From contig CAJQOH010000029.1 in assembly GCA_905479915.1 (NCBI GenBank), positions 1-42,099 of the forward strand: a DNA stretch of 42,099 nt, in the 5' to 3' direction. Source of the stretch: an uncultured Flavobacteriales bacterium. Its GTDB lineage: Bacteria > Bacteroidota > Bacteroidia > Flavobacteriales_E > Vicingaceae. The position numbers and the translations under genes were made by a program. The notes beneath the pieces are model-generated. The model was given only the letters and a program-made list of their open reading frames with translations. It searched no databases and was not told the origin of the DNA. Below are positions 24,851 through 33,335 of the stretch, piece by piece (position 1 is the stretch's first letter; every line of letters starts with the position of its first letter).

Positions 24851-25156
24851 CTATTTTTTACTTTTCTTCTTTTTTGCTTTTGCTTTTTTTCTTTCTGCTT
24901 GTCTTTGTTTGGCCAATGCAATATCTCTATCCATTTTCTTTTTTTCAGACTTCGCATTGTTGATGTCTGATTTAACACCGTCTTTAAGCCATTTAGCTGG
25001 TCTTGAGTTGGCTATTTTCTTACCTGTTTTAGTAACTTTTTTCTTAGTAGGTTTAGCTTTTGCTGCTGCCTTAACTTTTTTACCTGTAGATTTTTGTGCG
25101 TATGATGCAGTTGTAAAGCCTAAGATAATGATGATAGGTAGTAGTAATTTTTTCAT
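24851..25156 (-). CDS. Small exported lysine-rich protein
   Basis: 101 residues. A clear signal peptide (MKKLLLPIIIILGFTTASYA, cut before Q21) is followed by an extremely basic mature part with repeated KKK and AKAK runs and almost no hydrophobic residues apart from one short helix (SRPAKWLKDGVKSDINN). Predicted periplasmic or secreted, disordered, with a high positive charge. It could bind acidic polysaccharide, lipid A or nucleic acid, but no family is recognisable. A TACATTTG -7 box lies at 25198-25191 on the same strand. It is convergent with the gene ending at 24808. Confidence 0.68.
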   Translation of the reverse strand: MKKLLLPIIIILGFTTASYAQKSTGKKVKAAAKAKPTKKKVTKTGKKIANSRPAKWLKDGVKSDINNAKSEKKKMDRDIALAKQRQAERKKAKAKKKKSKK

Positions 25157-25266
25157 TTAAAGTTGTATTTAATAAAATGTAATAATTACTCAAATGTAGA
25201 TTTAAGCACGAAATAACCTCGGGTTAGTGATTGTTTTAATCTAGACAAAATCTGAACAAAAGTGCG

Positions 25267-26118
25267 CTAAGCAGGGAAAACACTAAGCGCATTGATCATA
25301 GAGTTTTTAAATTCTAAATCGTTTAAACCAGTTTCAATATTGTTTTGATTAAAATATTGAATAAGGTTTTCTGTGGCCATATTGCCTGTTAAGTCATCTG
25401 TGGCCATTGGGCAACCACCAAAACCTTTAATGGCGCCATCAAATCTTTTACAACCGTTGTTGTAAGCTGCATTTACTTTTTCTTCCCAGGTGGTTGGAGT
25501 GGTATGTAGGTGTGCTCCAATTTCAATGTTGCTAAATTCAGGGATGGTATTTCCAAATAGGTAGCTGATGTTTTCTGGATTAGAAATGCCAATGGTGTCT
25601 GAGAGTGCAATAATTTTGATTCCTAGGTCAGCAAGCTTCTTTGTCCACTCAATAACAATGTCACTATTCCAAAGGTCTCCATAAGGGTTTCCAAAAGCCA
25701 TGGAGATATAAACGACTAGTTGTTTGTTGTGCTTTACGCAAAGGTTTTGTATGTCTGCTACTCTAACTAAGGATTCTTCAATAGAGGAGTTGGTGTTTCG
25801 TTGCTGAAAAGTTTCTGAAATTGAAAAAGGAAATCCTAAGTAATTAATTTCCTCAAAATTGCATGCGTCTATAGCTCCGCGTTTATTCGCTACAATGGCA
25901 AGTAGTTTACTCTTTGTAGAAGTCAAATCAAGAAGATTTAAAACTTCGGCAGTATCTATTAACTGGGGTATTGCTTTTGGTGAAACGAAGCTTCCAAAAT
26001 CTATCGTATCAAAACCAACCTTAAGTAATTGATTGATGTATGCAGCTTTTTTCTCTGTTGGGATAAAGTCATGTAGCCCTTGCATGGCATCTCTAGGACA
26101 TTCAATTAGCTTAACCAT
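25267..26118 (-). CDS. Hydroxymethylglutaryl-CoA lyase-like protein
   Basis: 283 residues of the HMGL-like TIM-barrel family, which cleaves HMG-CoA to acetoacetate and acetyl-CoA in leucine breakdown. Catalytic features of true HMG-CoA lyase are present: R9 and D10 in ECPRDAMQG, the metal ligands H203 and H205 in GAHLHTT, and the active-site loop Cys236 in GFGGCPMA. Related isopropylmalate and citramalate synthases lack that Cys loop. It overlaps pyrD upstream by 8 bp, so the two are co-translated, though no pathway connects them. The rest of the leucine pathway is not in the window. Confidence 0.9.
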   Translation of the reverse strand: MVKLIECPRDAMQGLHDFIPTEKKAAYINQLLKVGFDTIDFGSFVSPKAIPQLIDTAEVLNLLDLTSTKSKLLAIVANKRGAIDACNFEEINYLGFPFSISETFQQRNTNSSIEESLVRVADIQNLCVKHNKQLVVYISMAFGNPYGDLWNSDIVIEWTKKLADLGIKIIALSDTIGISNPENISYLFGNTIPEFSNIEIGAHLHTTPTTWEEKVNAAYNNGCKRFDGAIKGFGGCPMATDDLTGNMATENLIQYFNQNNIETGLNDLEFKNSMINALSVFPA

Positions 26119-27145
26119 ACTGTTCCAATATTTTCTTGTTAATGGATTTGATAAGTCCTGGCCCTTCGTAGATAAAGCCTGTGTAGATCTGAACTAGGTC
26201 AGCTCCTGCTTCTATTTTTTCAATAGCGTTTTGAGCAGAGTGTATTCCACCAACACCAATTATTGGGAAAGCTTTATTTGATTTGTCTGCTAAGTATTTG
26301 ATTACTTCGGTAGATCTTTTGGTTACGGGTTTTCCACTTAGACCTCCGTTAGCAATTTGAGTAATTGTTTTCTCGTCTGTTTTCAGATTCTCTCTAGATG
26401 TTGTGGTGTTTGCGGCTATTATTCCGTCAATTTTTGTTTGGGCAACAATCTCAATAATTTCGTCTAATTGTGAATTATTTAAGTCTGGAGCAATTTTTAG
26501 TAAAATTGGTTTTGCTTTGTTCTTGGTAGTATTTATTTCTTTTAATTGCCCTAAGAGTTTAAGAAGAAACGGAGTGTCTTGTAGTTTGGTAAGGTCTTTT
26601 ACGTTCGGACAGCTTACGTTAACTACAAAGTAATCTACGTGGTCATGTAGTGTGTTAAAATTGAATACGTAATCTGCCAATGCATCATCATTGCTTGTAG
26701 AGGTGTTCTTTCCTATGTTTCCTCCGATAACAATGTTTGTTTTTCTGTTTTTTAATCGTTTTATAGCATCTTCGGCTCCAAGATTATTGAATCCCATTCT
26801 ATTGATTAGTCCGTGGTCTTCAGTAATTCGAAATAAACGAGGTTTGGCATTACCGATTTGAGCTTTTGGTGTAAGGGTTCCAATTTCGATGAATCCAAAA
26901 CCAAGGTGCGCTAATTCATTGTACCAACGAGCATCCTTGTCAAATCCGGCAGCAAGTCCTACAGGGTTTTTAAAGGTTAGTCCAAAAAGTTTTCTTTCTA
27001 AGCGTTTATCTTTCACATCAAACATTCCGCGCATAATGGCTGGAATACCTGGTATTTTAGAAAGAATAGTAAGGCAATCTGTTGCGAAATAATGCGCCCT
27101 TTCAGGCTGCATAGAGAACAGTAAAGGTTTTATCAATTGATACAT
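26111..27145 (-). CDS. pyrD: Dihydroorotate dehydrogenase (quinone-type architecture)
   Basis: 344 residues. The N-terminal helices ([20 protein letters not shown]) form the membrane-associated quinone tunnel of class 2 enzymes. The FMN barrel shows [34 protein letters not shown] and GVGGI. It oxidises dihydroorotate to orotate and passes electrons to quinone. The catalytic-base position, usually Ser in class 2 (SSPN), is Cys179 here ([11 protein letters not shown]), as in class 1 enzymes. It overlaps the HMG-CoA lyase-like gene and is far from pyrR-pyrB. Confidence 0.94.
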   Translation of the reverse strand: MYQLIKPLLFSMQPERAHYFATDCLTILSKIPGIPAIMRGMFDVKDKRLERKLFGLTFKNPVGLAAGFDKDARWYNELAHLGFGFIEIGTLTPKAQIGNAKPRLFRITEDHGLINRMGFNNLGAEDAIKRLKNRKTNIVIGGNIGKNTSTSNDDALADYVFNFNTLHDHVDYFVVNVSCPNVKDLTKLQDTPFLLKLLGQLKEINTTKNKAKPILLKIAPDLNNSQLDEIIEIVAQTKIDGIIAANTTTSRENLKTDEKTITQIANGGLSGKPVTKRSTEVIKYLADKSNKAFPIIGVGGIHSAQNAIEKIEAGADLVQIYTGFIYEGPGLIKSINKKILEQYG

Positions 27146-27233
27146 TGATGCAAAAGTACTATTTGTTTTGGGTTGATTTAAAATTAAATAGTTAAAAATA
27201 AAGTGTGACTTCTAGTAGTTTTTGAAATGCTAT

Positions 27234-27278
27234 GTTCTCGATACATTTCGATGGAAAATCGAAATACTCGAACTGACA
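27234..27278. repeat. Intergenic palindromic repeat, copy 1
   Basis: GTTCTCGATACATTTCGAT (27234-27252) and ATCGAAATACTCGAACTGACA (27258-27278) can form a hairpin around ATTTCGAT/ATCGAAAT. The same two blocks recur with one base change at 33562-33580 and 33584-33604. Repeat units like this are common between genes in Bacteroidota. Confidence 0.8.
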
Positions 27279-27335
27279 ACATTTTAAAAATGATATTGGG
27301 AAGCAACATGAAAGCTCCGAGCTACTAATTTCGAA

Positions 27336-27692
27336 CTACTTTAGTAGTTCTTCAAAAGTATTATCGGTATAAAAAATAACGACTTTTTTTACAGCTTTAC
27401 CTTCAGAAGGAGTGGGTGAGGGGGTTGTATTTTTGTTGTGAGAAACAGCTTCTGTTTTTTGAGGTTCTGCAATATTATTTTCTACGATAGCTGTTTTACC
27501 AGAAACTAGCCAGTCTGCACTAACTTTTGGAAATTGAACCAAAACTTTTTGAATAAATTCTAAACTCGGCTTATTTCTTCCTGATAAAATGTGGGAGATA
27601 CTTGATGGTTGAACACCTACTTTTTCTGCGAAAGCAGAAGCCGATAAATTGTTCAATTTCATGAGGTATTTAAAGCGGTCGATTAGCTCCAT
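27336..27692 (-). CDS. XRE-family helix-turn-helix regulator
   Basis: 118 residues. An HTH_3 domain at about 5-62 (LMKLNNLSASAFAEKVGVQP, SSISHILSGRNKPSLEFIQK) is followed by a Pro/Thr/Ser-rich linker (about 70-98) and a short conserved-looking tail KKVVIFYTDNTFEELLK. No peptidase or ligand domain is visible. Palindromic sites TTTACAATTGTAAA and TTACAAATGTAA lie 10 and 36 bp upstream of its start codon, and matching sites lie across the intergenic region, so it is probably autoregulated. A GAACTACT/AGTAGTTC hairpin (27333-27350) overlaps its stop. Its partner may be the small membrane protein at 28000-28143. Confidence 0.87.
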   Translation of the reverse strand: MELIDRFKYLMKLNNLSASAFAEKVGVQPSSISHILSGRNKPSLEFIQKVLVQFPKVSADWLVSGKTAIVENNIAEPQKTEAVSHNKNTTPSPTPSEGKAVKKVVIFYTDNTFEELLK

Positions 27693-27701
27693 AATGGTGT
27701 G

Positions 27702-27739
27702 TTTACAATTGTAAATAAAATAACTTGTTACAAATGTAA
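27702..27739. promoter_or_regulatory. Operator pair A (XRE-proximal)
   Basis: TTTACAATTGTAAA (27702-27715, perfect palindrome) and TTACAAATGTAA (27728-27739), centres 25 bp apart. The second, read on the minus strand, contains TACATTTG, a consensus -7 box for the XRE gene, so a bound regulator would block its promoter. Confidence 0.6.
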
Positions 27740-27939
27740 TTAATAATATTGGTTTTTGTCATTCAGTAATATAACAAACTGTTTATTGGTACTGATATGG
27801 CAATATTTAACTTTAAATAAAATCATTTAAATAATTGATTGTTAATGTTTTGAGTGTAACATTATTTTAAAATGTATTTTCACTGTTCAATTGTAACATT
27901 TTCAGGCCTTTGGTTTTGTTTTTAGTGTCACATTGTTAG
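27740..27939. other. AT-rich spacer between the two operator pairs
   Basis: 200 bp with no convincing gene. It contains two copies of TGTAACATT (27855-27863 and 27892-27900), which resemble half-sites of the flanking palindromes, and a related TGTCACATT at 27927-27935. Confidence 0.35.
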
Positions 27940-27977
27940 TTACAAATGTAATATCTATCTCGTTTTACATTTGTAAA
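27940..27977. promoter_or_regulatory. Operator pair B (in front of the small membrane ORF)
   Basis: TTACAAATGTAA (27940-27951) and TTTACATTTGTAAA (27964-27977), again with centres 25 bp apart. The second contains TACATTTG on the plus strand, a -7 box placed 26 nt before the ATG at 28000. The first falls at about the -33 position. A looser TTACTGTAA follows at 27982-27990. Confidence 0.6.
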
Positions 27978-27999
27978 ACTGTTACTGTAATGCTTTTAA

Positions 28000-28143
28000 A
28001 TGGAGACTAAAAATTGTATGGTATTTGATCGATATTGGTTGTTGTTTTCATTTATTTTCTTGCTATATTTTTTTGTCTCAACATCCATTTTTAATTTAAA
28101 GAAAAGAGGTATAAATGAGAATAGTAGAACTAAAGTATTGTAA
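28000..28143 (+). CDS. Candidate 47-residue membrane protein
   Basis: ATG 28000 to TAA 28143. The translation begins METKNCMVFDRYW, has a hydrophobic helix (LLFSFIFLLYFFVSTSIF, residues 14-31) and ends in a basic tail (NLKKRGINENSRTKVL): the layout of small bitopic membrane proteins. It lies 22 bp after operator pair B, with a TACATTTG -7 box inside the operator, and is divergent from the XRE regulator. The stop precedes the typA promoter closely, and the typA TTG -33 box overlaps its last codon. A 47-codon frame in AT-rich DNA can arise by chance, so this is moderate evidence only. Confidence 0.45.
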   Translation: METKNCMVFDRYWLLFSFIFLLYFFVSTSIFNLKKRGINENSRTKVL

Positions 28144-28166
28144 TCCAAAAAACAACACTACTTTTG
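28138..28166 (+). promoter_or_regulatory. typA promoter
   Basis: TTG (28138-28140), an 18-nt spacer and TACTTTTG (28159-28166), consensus for this phylum. The -7 box ends 19 nt before the typA ATG. Confidence 0.65.
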
Positions 28167-28185
28167 CAGCCTAAAATTAGTATAG

Positions 28186-29946
28186 ATGCAGTCAATTAGA
28201 AACATAGCGATTATCGCTCACGTAGATCACGGAAAAACAACATTAGTAGATAAGATTATTGATGAATGTAAAGTACTTGATGAAAGAACAGAAAGAACTG
28301 AATTGTTATTGGATAACAATGATTTAGAGCGTGAGAGGGGGATTACTATCCTTTCTAAGAACGTTTCTGTGAATTATAAAGACACAAAGATTAATGTTAT
28401 TGATACTCCTGGTCACGCGGATTTTGGTGGTGAAGTAGAGCGTGTATTAAAGATGGCTGATGGTGTTGTCTTATTGGTTGATGCTTTTGAAGGGGCTATG
28501 CCTCAAACACGATTTGTATTAGGAAAAGCAATTGAGTTGGGTTTAAAGCCAATTGTTGTTGTTAACAAGGTAGATAAAGAAAACTGTACTCCAGGAATCG
28601 TTCAAGATTCTGTATTTGATTTAATGTTTAGTTTAGATGCTACAGAAGATCAATTGGATTTTGTAACTGTATTTGGTTCTTCTAAGCAGGGTTGGATGAG
28701 TTTAGATCATACAAAACCAACAACTGATATTACTGTATTGTTGGATACAATTATTTCTGAAGTTCCTGAAGCTCCTTATAATGAAGGTACTGCTCAAATG
28801 CAAATAACATCTTTAGATTACTCTAAGTTTGTAGGTAGAATTGCTATTGGACGTATTTTTAGAGGAGATTTAGAGGCAAACAAAGATTACATCTTATGTA
28901 AAAAGGGTGGTGTACAAAAGAAAGTTAGAATTAAAGAACTTTTCGTTTTTGAAGGAATGGGTAAAGTTCAGGTAGATAAAGCAAGAAGTGGTGATATCTG
29001 TTCTATTGTTGGTATTGAAGATTTTGAAATTGGAGATACTTTAGCTGATGCAGCTGCGCCAGAAGAATTGCCAAGAATTTCTATTGATGAGCCAACAATG
29101 AGTATGTTGTTTACTATTAACAACTCTCCATTTTTTGGTAAAGAAGGGAAGTTTGTTACTTCTCGTCACTTAAGAGATCGATTGGAAAAAGAAATAGAGC
29201 AAAACTTAGCATTAAGAGTTGAGCCAACCGATACTGAAGATAAGTTTAATGTTTTTGGTAGAGGTGTACTTCACTTGTCTGTTTTGATTGAAACAATGCG
29301 TAGAGAAGGGTATGAATTGCAAGTTGGTAAGCCACAGGTAATTTATAAAGAAGTTGATGGTCAAAAGAATGAACCGTATGAAACTTTAGTAATTGATGTT
29401 CCTGAAGAGTATTCTGGAAAAGCAATTGATTTGGTTACTCAGCGTAAAGGAGACATGTTGGTAATGGAGCCAAAAGGTGATTTACAACATTTAGAATTTG
29501 ACATCCCATCTCGTGGATTAATTGGTTTAAGAAACAACATGCTTACTGCTACTGCAGGTAATGCTGTTATGACTCACCGTTTTAGAGAGTATGGAGTATT
29601 TAAAGGAGAAATTCCTGAAAGAAATAAAGGTTCTTTCATTTCTATGGACGCTGGTCAGGTAACACCATTTGCTTTAAATAGATTGCAAGATAGAGGAAGG
29701 TTCTTTGTTGATCCAGGAGCTATTATTTATAAAGGACAAGTTATTGGAGAACATTCTAGAGATAATGATTTAGAGATTAACTTGATTAAAGGAAAGCAAT
29801 TGACAAATATGCGTAAATCAGGTACTGATGAAGCTATGAAAATTGCACCTAAGGTTGATTTCTCTTTAGAAGAAGCAATGGAGTACATTCAGGCTGATGA
29901 GTATTTAGAAGTAACTCCTGAGAGCTTAAGAATGAGAAAAATATAA
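28186..29946 (+). CDS. typA: Ribosome-associated GTPase TypA/BipA
   Basis: 586 residues, a translational GTPase related to EF-G that acts on 50S subunit assembly and stress or cold adaptation. G motifs are complete: AHVDHGKTTLVD (11-22), RGITI, DTPGHADFGGEV, NKVDK. The BipA-specific C-terminal domain is recognisable (RGLIGLRNNMLTATAGNAVM, then RNKGSFISMDAGQVTPFAL). It has its own promoter. A terminator-like hairpin lies 31 bp after its stop, inside the predicted GNAT reading frame. Confidence 0.97.
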   Translation: MQSIRNIAIIAHVDHGKTTLVDKIIDECKVLDERTERTELLLDNNDLERERGITILSKNVSVNYKDTKINVIDTPGHADFGGEVERVLKMADGVVLLVDAFEGAMPQTRFVLGKAIELGLKPIVVVNKVDKENCTPGIVQDSVFDLMFSLDATEDQLDFVTVFGSSKQGWMSLDHTKPTTDITVLLDTIISEVPEAPYNEGTAQMQITSLDYSKFVGRIAIGRIFRGDLEANKDYILCKKGGVQKKVRIKELFVFEGMGKVQVDKARSGDICSIVGIEDFEIGDTLADAAAPEELPRISIDEPTMSMLFTINNSPFFGKEGKFVTSRHLRDRLEKEIEQNLALRVEPTDTEDKFNVFGRGVLHLSVLIETMRREGYELQVGKPQVIYKEVDGQKNEPYETLVIDVPEEYSGKAIDLVTQRKGDMLVMEPKGDLQHLEFDIPSRGLIGLRNNMLTATAGNAVMTHRFREYGVFKGEIPERNKGSFISMDAGQVTPFALNRLQDRGRFFVDPGAIIYKGQVIGEHSRDNDLEINLIKGKQLTNMRKSGTDEAMKIAPKVDFSLEEAMEYIQADEYLEVTPESLRMRKI

Positions 29947-29951
29947 GTCAT

Positions 29952-30479
29952 TTGAATACGATAAAAACACTTATTCCAAGCCAACTTGATGAAGATCAAG
30001 TTGGCTTTCTTGTATCCATGATCAATCAAATTTATTTGGAGTCTGAAGCAGACTTATGGAAAGAAGAGCATGAAAGAACAAGTAAAGAAAGACTCACAGA
30101 GATTGTTGAAAAAGGTGAGTTGTTAATGGCTGTTGCAGGTAATGAAATCTATGGATGTATTCATTTAGAGCCTATGGATGAAAACATGTCTAAATTTAAA
30201 ATGTTGGTTGCCAATCCTAAACATAAGGGGAAAGGGATAGGCTCTATATTGGTTGATTTTGCTGAAAGGGAAGCAAGAAAAAATGGGAAAATAAAAATGC
30301 AGTTAGAACTATTGGTTCCAACCGAGTTTCAACACCCTGATAAAGTCTTCTTAAATGCATGGTATACCAGAATAGGCTATAAAAAAGTAGCAGAAGAGTC
30401 TGTTGATGCGGCTCATGAGGGTTTATCAAAATTGTTAAAAACTGGTTGTGTCGCTGAAATTTATCAAAAGGTTCTTTAA
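29952..30479 (+). CDS. GNAT-family N-acetyltransferase
   Basis: 175 residues from the TTG at 29952. The N-terminal IKTLIPSQLDEDQVGFLVSM reads like the first helix of a GNAT fold, so the TTG start, 5 bp after typA, is plausible. The next ATG (30018) would remove part of that helix. The acetyl-CoA pyrophosphate loop is VANPKHKGKGIGSILVDFAE (motif Q/RxxGxG/A) and the fold ends with WYTRIGYKKV. Substrate unknown. A 13-bp perfect hairpin sits within its first codons. Confidence 0.83.
   Translation: MNTIKTLIPSQLDEDQVGFLVSMINQIYLESEADLWKEEHERTSKERLTEIVEKGELLMAVAGNEIYGCIHLEPMDENMSKFKMLVANPKHKGKGIGSILVDFAEREARKNGKIKMQLELLVPTEFQHPDKVFLNAWYTRIGYKKVAEESVDAAHEGLSKLLKTGCVAEIYQKVL
29978..30013 (+). terminator. 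Terminator-like hairpin inside the start of the GNAT gene
   Basis: AAGCCAACTTGAT (29978-29990) and ATCAAGTTGGCTT (29995-30007) form a perfect 13-bp stem with a 4-nt loop, followed by TCTTGT. It could be the typA terminator, an attenuator, or coding sequence that happens to be palindromic. The T-tract is weak. Confidence 0.5.
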
Positions 30480-30506
30480 TTAGTTTTACAACTAAATTAT
30501 TGAACT

Positions 30507-31256
30507 ATGGAAAATATCATAACATTACTTTTATTAATTCTTCTTCAAGCCGTATTAGGTTTTGATAACTTGCTTTATATTTCTTTAGAATCCAAAAGGG
30601 CTCCAGAGGCCGATCAAAAGAGGGTGCGGTTGATTGGTATTTCAATTGCTATCATTTTGAGAATAGTGTTGCTTTTTGTGTTGGTTTCTGTGATCAAGTA
30701 TTTCCAAGAACCCTTAGGGAATTTACATATAGGAGAGTTCTTTCATATGAATCCTAATGCACATAGTTTAATTGTGTTGTTTGGAGGTGTATTTATTATC
30801 TATACTGCAATTAAGGAAATCTGGCATATGCTTGGAGATCATGATTTGAGTGATGCTGAAGGTGGAAAAGCTTCAACAGGAAAAGTGATAATGATGATAG
30901 TTATTATGAATGTTATTTTTTCTTTTGATTCTATATTGAGTGCGATGGCGTTAACAGATGTCTTTTGGGTAATGGCCTCAGCTATTGTGGTTAGTGGTGT
31001 ATTAATGATTTGGCTATCAGGACATGTTTCTGAGTTTTTAAAGAAAAACAGAATGTATGAAGTGTTAGGGTTGTTTATTTTGTTTGTTGTTGGGATTATG
31101 TTGTTAACAGAGGGAGGTCATTTGGCCCATATTGATATTATGGGAGAAGAAATTACACCAATGAGCAAAACTACTTTCTATTTCGTGATCTTTATATTGG
31201 TGGTGGTTGATATTGTTCAGGGACAGTATCAAAAGAAATTATTGAAAGGAAAATAA
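30507..31256 (+). CDS. TerC-family integral membrane protein
   Basis: 249 residues with about seven transmembrane helices. Two family signatures are visible: LLQAVLGFDNLLYISLESK near the N-terminus and VIMNVIFSFDSILSAMALTD in the middle, with the conserved acidic residues in FDN and FDS. TerC/Alx-type proteins are linked to manganese export and metal loading of exported enzymes, and to tellurite resistance. The long gap between halves contains a His-rich loop (HMLGDHD). It lies 27 bp after the GNAT gene and overlaps the P450 start by one base. Confidence 0.88.
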   Translation: MENIITLLLLILLQAVLGFDNLLYISLESKRAPEADQKRVRLIGISIAIILRIVLLFVLVSVIKYFQEPLGNLHIGEFFHMNPNAHSLIVLFGGVFIIYTAIKEIWHMLGDHDLSDAEGGKASTGKVIMMIVIMNVIFSFDSILSAMALTDVFWVMASAIVVSGVLMIWLSGHVSEFLKKNRMYEVLGLFILFVVGIMLLTEGGHLAHIDIMGEEITPMSKTTFYFVIFILVVVDIVQGQYQKKLLKGK

Positions 31257-32650
31257 TGGCAATAGCATTTAAAGATTTAAAAGGTCCTAAAGGTTTACCG
31301 GTAATTGGGAGTCTTCATAAAATTGAATTGGGAAACATGCATAACCAGCTTGAGGGTTGGTCGGATGAATTTGGTCCTGTCTACAAATTGATTTTAGGGC
31401 CTTCTAAGCTAACAGTTATCACAGACCCTGCAATTATCCAAGAAATCTTAAAAGAACGTCCGCATACGTTTAGAAGGATGGCTAAAATGGATGATGTGTT
31501 GTCGGAAGCTGGAGTAAACGGGGTTTTTAATGCTGAAGGAGAAAAATGGAAGTCTCATAGAAGAATAGTTAATAAAGGACTGGATGTAAAGCATCAACAA
31601 CAGTTTTACCCTGAAATAATGGTTTCTTTAGAGCGGTTGTTCAACAAATGGAACAAATCAGAGAATGCTTCAATTGATATTCAGCAAGACTTATTGCGTT
31701 TTACAGTAGATGTTACTACTTCTTTAGCATTTGGGTATAAAATGAATACGTTGGAGGAGGATGGGGATGTTATTCAAGAACATTTGGAGAAGATTTTCCC
31801 AACTATATTTAAACGGATTAATGCTCCAATACCAATATGGCGCTATTTAAGGTCTAAAAAAGACAAAGAATTTGATCATGCTGTTGTAGAGATTAATAAG
31901 TTTATTGATGAGTTGATTAAAGATGGTGAGGAAAGATTAATTGCTCAGCCAGAATTAAGAGAAAAGCCAACCAACTTCTTAGAAAGCTTATTGGTTGCTG
32001 CAGAAGAGGAAGAGAACATTACAAATGATGATGTTAGAGGAAACCTTATGACCATTTTAATGGCCGGAGAGGATACTACAGCGCATACATTGGCTTGGAC
32101 CATCTATTTATTGGCAGATCATCCTGATATACAAGATAAATTGCATCAAGAAGCAGTAAAAGTATTGGAGAGTGAAGATTGGTTGAGTACTTATAGCAAG
32201 CATTCTTCCTTGATTTATACAGAGGCAGTTGCTTTAGAGACCATGCGTCTTAAGCCAGTAGCTCCTTTATTATTGAGTGAGCCTTTAGAGGATGTGGTAG
32301 TTGAAGGGTATCTGTTTAAGAAAGGTGCTCGACTACTTACACAATCTCGTTATGCGGGGATACAAGATGATCATTTTGGCAATCCTAATGATTTTTTACC
32401 AGAGCGATGGATTAAAGAAGAACAAGGGAAATGTCCTATGGGGCACGATACCAAAGCGTATATTCCATTTGGAGCTGGCCCACGTTTTTGTCCTGGAAAG
32501 AATTTGGCCATGTTAGAGCTTAAACTGGTTTTATCGATGTTGATGAAAAACTTTAAGGTTGAAATGACTGGTCCTAAAGAAGAGGTTAGCGAGATCATGG
32601 CTTTTACAATGATGCCTTCGGAGTATAGCGTTAAGCTAGTTAAAAGATAG
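31256..32650 (+). CDS. Cytochrome P450
   Basis: 464 residues, soluble (no membrane anchor). The I-helix oxygen-activation motif is AGEDTT (270-275), the K-helix ExxR is E328-R331 (ETMR), and the heme loop is FGAGPRFCPGKN with Cys412 as axial ligand. The PERF-like region reads PERW (382-385). It resembles fatty-acid or xenobiotic class P450s (CYP102/CYP4-like signature FGAGPRxCxG). Substrate and redox partner are unknown; no ferredoxin or reductase gene is adjacent. The start codon shares a base with the TerC stop, and one base separates it from the next gene. Confidence 0.94.
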   Translation: MAIAFKDLKGPKGLPVIGSLHKIELGNMHNQLEGWSDEFGPVYKLILGPSKLTVITDPAIIQEILKERPHTFRRMAKMDDVLSEAGVNGVFNAEGEKWKSHRRIVNKGLDVKHQQQFYPEIMVSLERLFNKWNKSENASIDIQQDLLRFTVDVTTSLAFGYKMNTLEEDGDVIQEHLEKIFPTIFKRINAPIPIWRYLRSKKDKEFDHAVVEINKFIDELIKDGEERLIAQPELREKPTNFLESLLVAAEEEENITNDDVRGNLMTILMAGEDTTAHTLAWTIYLLADHPDIQDKLHQEAVKVLESEDWLSTYSKHSSLIYTEAVALETMRLKPVAPLLLSEPLEDVVVEGYLFKKGARLLTQSRYAGIQDDHFGNPNDFLPERWIKEEQGKCPMGHDTKAYIPFGAGPRFCPGKNLAMLELKLVLSMLMKNFKVEMTGPKEEVSEIMAFTMMPSEYSVKLVKR

Positions 32651-32651
32651 T

Positions 32652-33335
32652 ATGATGAAAGATTTACTATTGTTGCATGGGGCAATTGGTGCTAAAGATC
32701 AGCTAGATGAACTTAAAGAAAGGTTAAGTAAAGATTACCGTGTTCATAGCTTTAGTTTTTCAGGCCATGGAAAAGAAGGGTTTGGGCAATCATTTAATAT
32801 AGAGCAGTTTACGACTGATACTTTAAGTTATTTATCAAGTAAAGGAATAGTGCAAATTGATATTTTTGGCTACAGCATGGGAGGGTATGTGGCGTTACAT
32901 CTAGCCAAGCATTATCCAGAAAAAGTAAATCAAATCATCACTTTAGGAACAAAGTTTAAATGGACTCCAGAAATTGCTACTAGGGAAGTGAAAATGCTAA
33001 ATTCTGAAGTGATTGAAGCAAAAATACCTCGTTTTGCAGCCGCTTTAGCTGCTAGACATGGAGCTGAAGATTGGAAGGTTTTGTTGTCTAAAACGGCAGA
33101 AATGATGCTGAAAATGGGAGAGGAGTCGCCTTTAACATTGGCTGATTACAGCAGTATTCAACAGTCTTGCAAGCTTATTTTGGCTGAGCACGATGAAATG
33201 GTAACGGAAGAAGAGACATTGGAGGTTTCGAAACATTTACCAAACAATACGTTTGTAAGACTTCCCAATTCTAAACACCCTATAGAGAAAGTAGATGTAG
33301 ACCAATTGGTTAAAGAAATTGTAAGTATAATTTAG
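32652..33335 (+). CDS. Alpha/beta-fold hydrolase
   Basis: 227 residues with the catalytic triad in place: nucleophile S75 in FGYSMGGY, acid D181 in LAEHDEMV, and H209 in NSKHPIE. The oxyanion-hole segment is LLLLHGAIG (5-13). It has no signal peptide, so it is an intracellular esterase/lipase-like enzyme. It follows the P450 by one base, so the two may act on the same substrate, such as oxidation followed by ester or lactone hydrolysis; that is speculative. Confidence 0.88.
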   Translation: MMKDLLLLHGAIGAKDQLDELKERLSKDYRVHSFSFSGHGKEGFGQSFNIEQFTTDTLSYLSSKGIVQIDIFGYSMGGYVALHLAKHYPEKVNQIITLGTKFKWTPEIATREVKMLNSEVIEAKIPRFAAALAARHGAEDWKVLLSKTAEMMLKMGEESPLTLADYSSIQQSCKLILAEHDEMVTEEETLEVSKHLPNNTFVRLPNSKHPIEKVDVDQLVKEIVSII

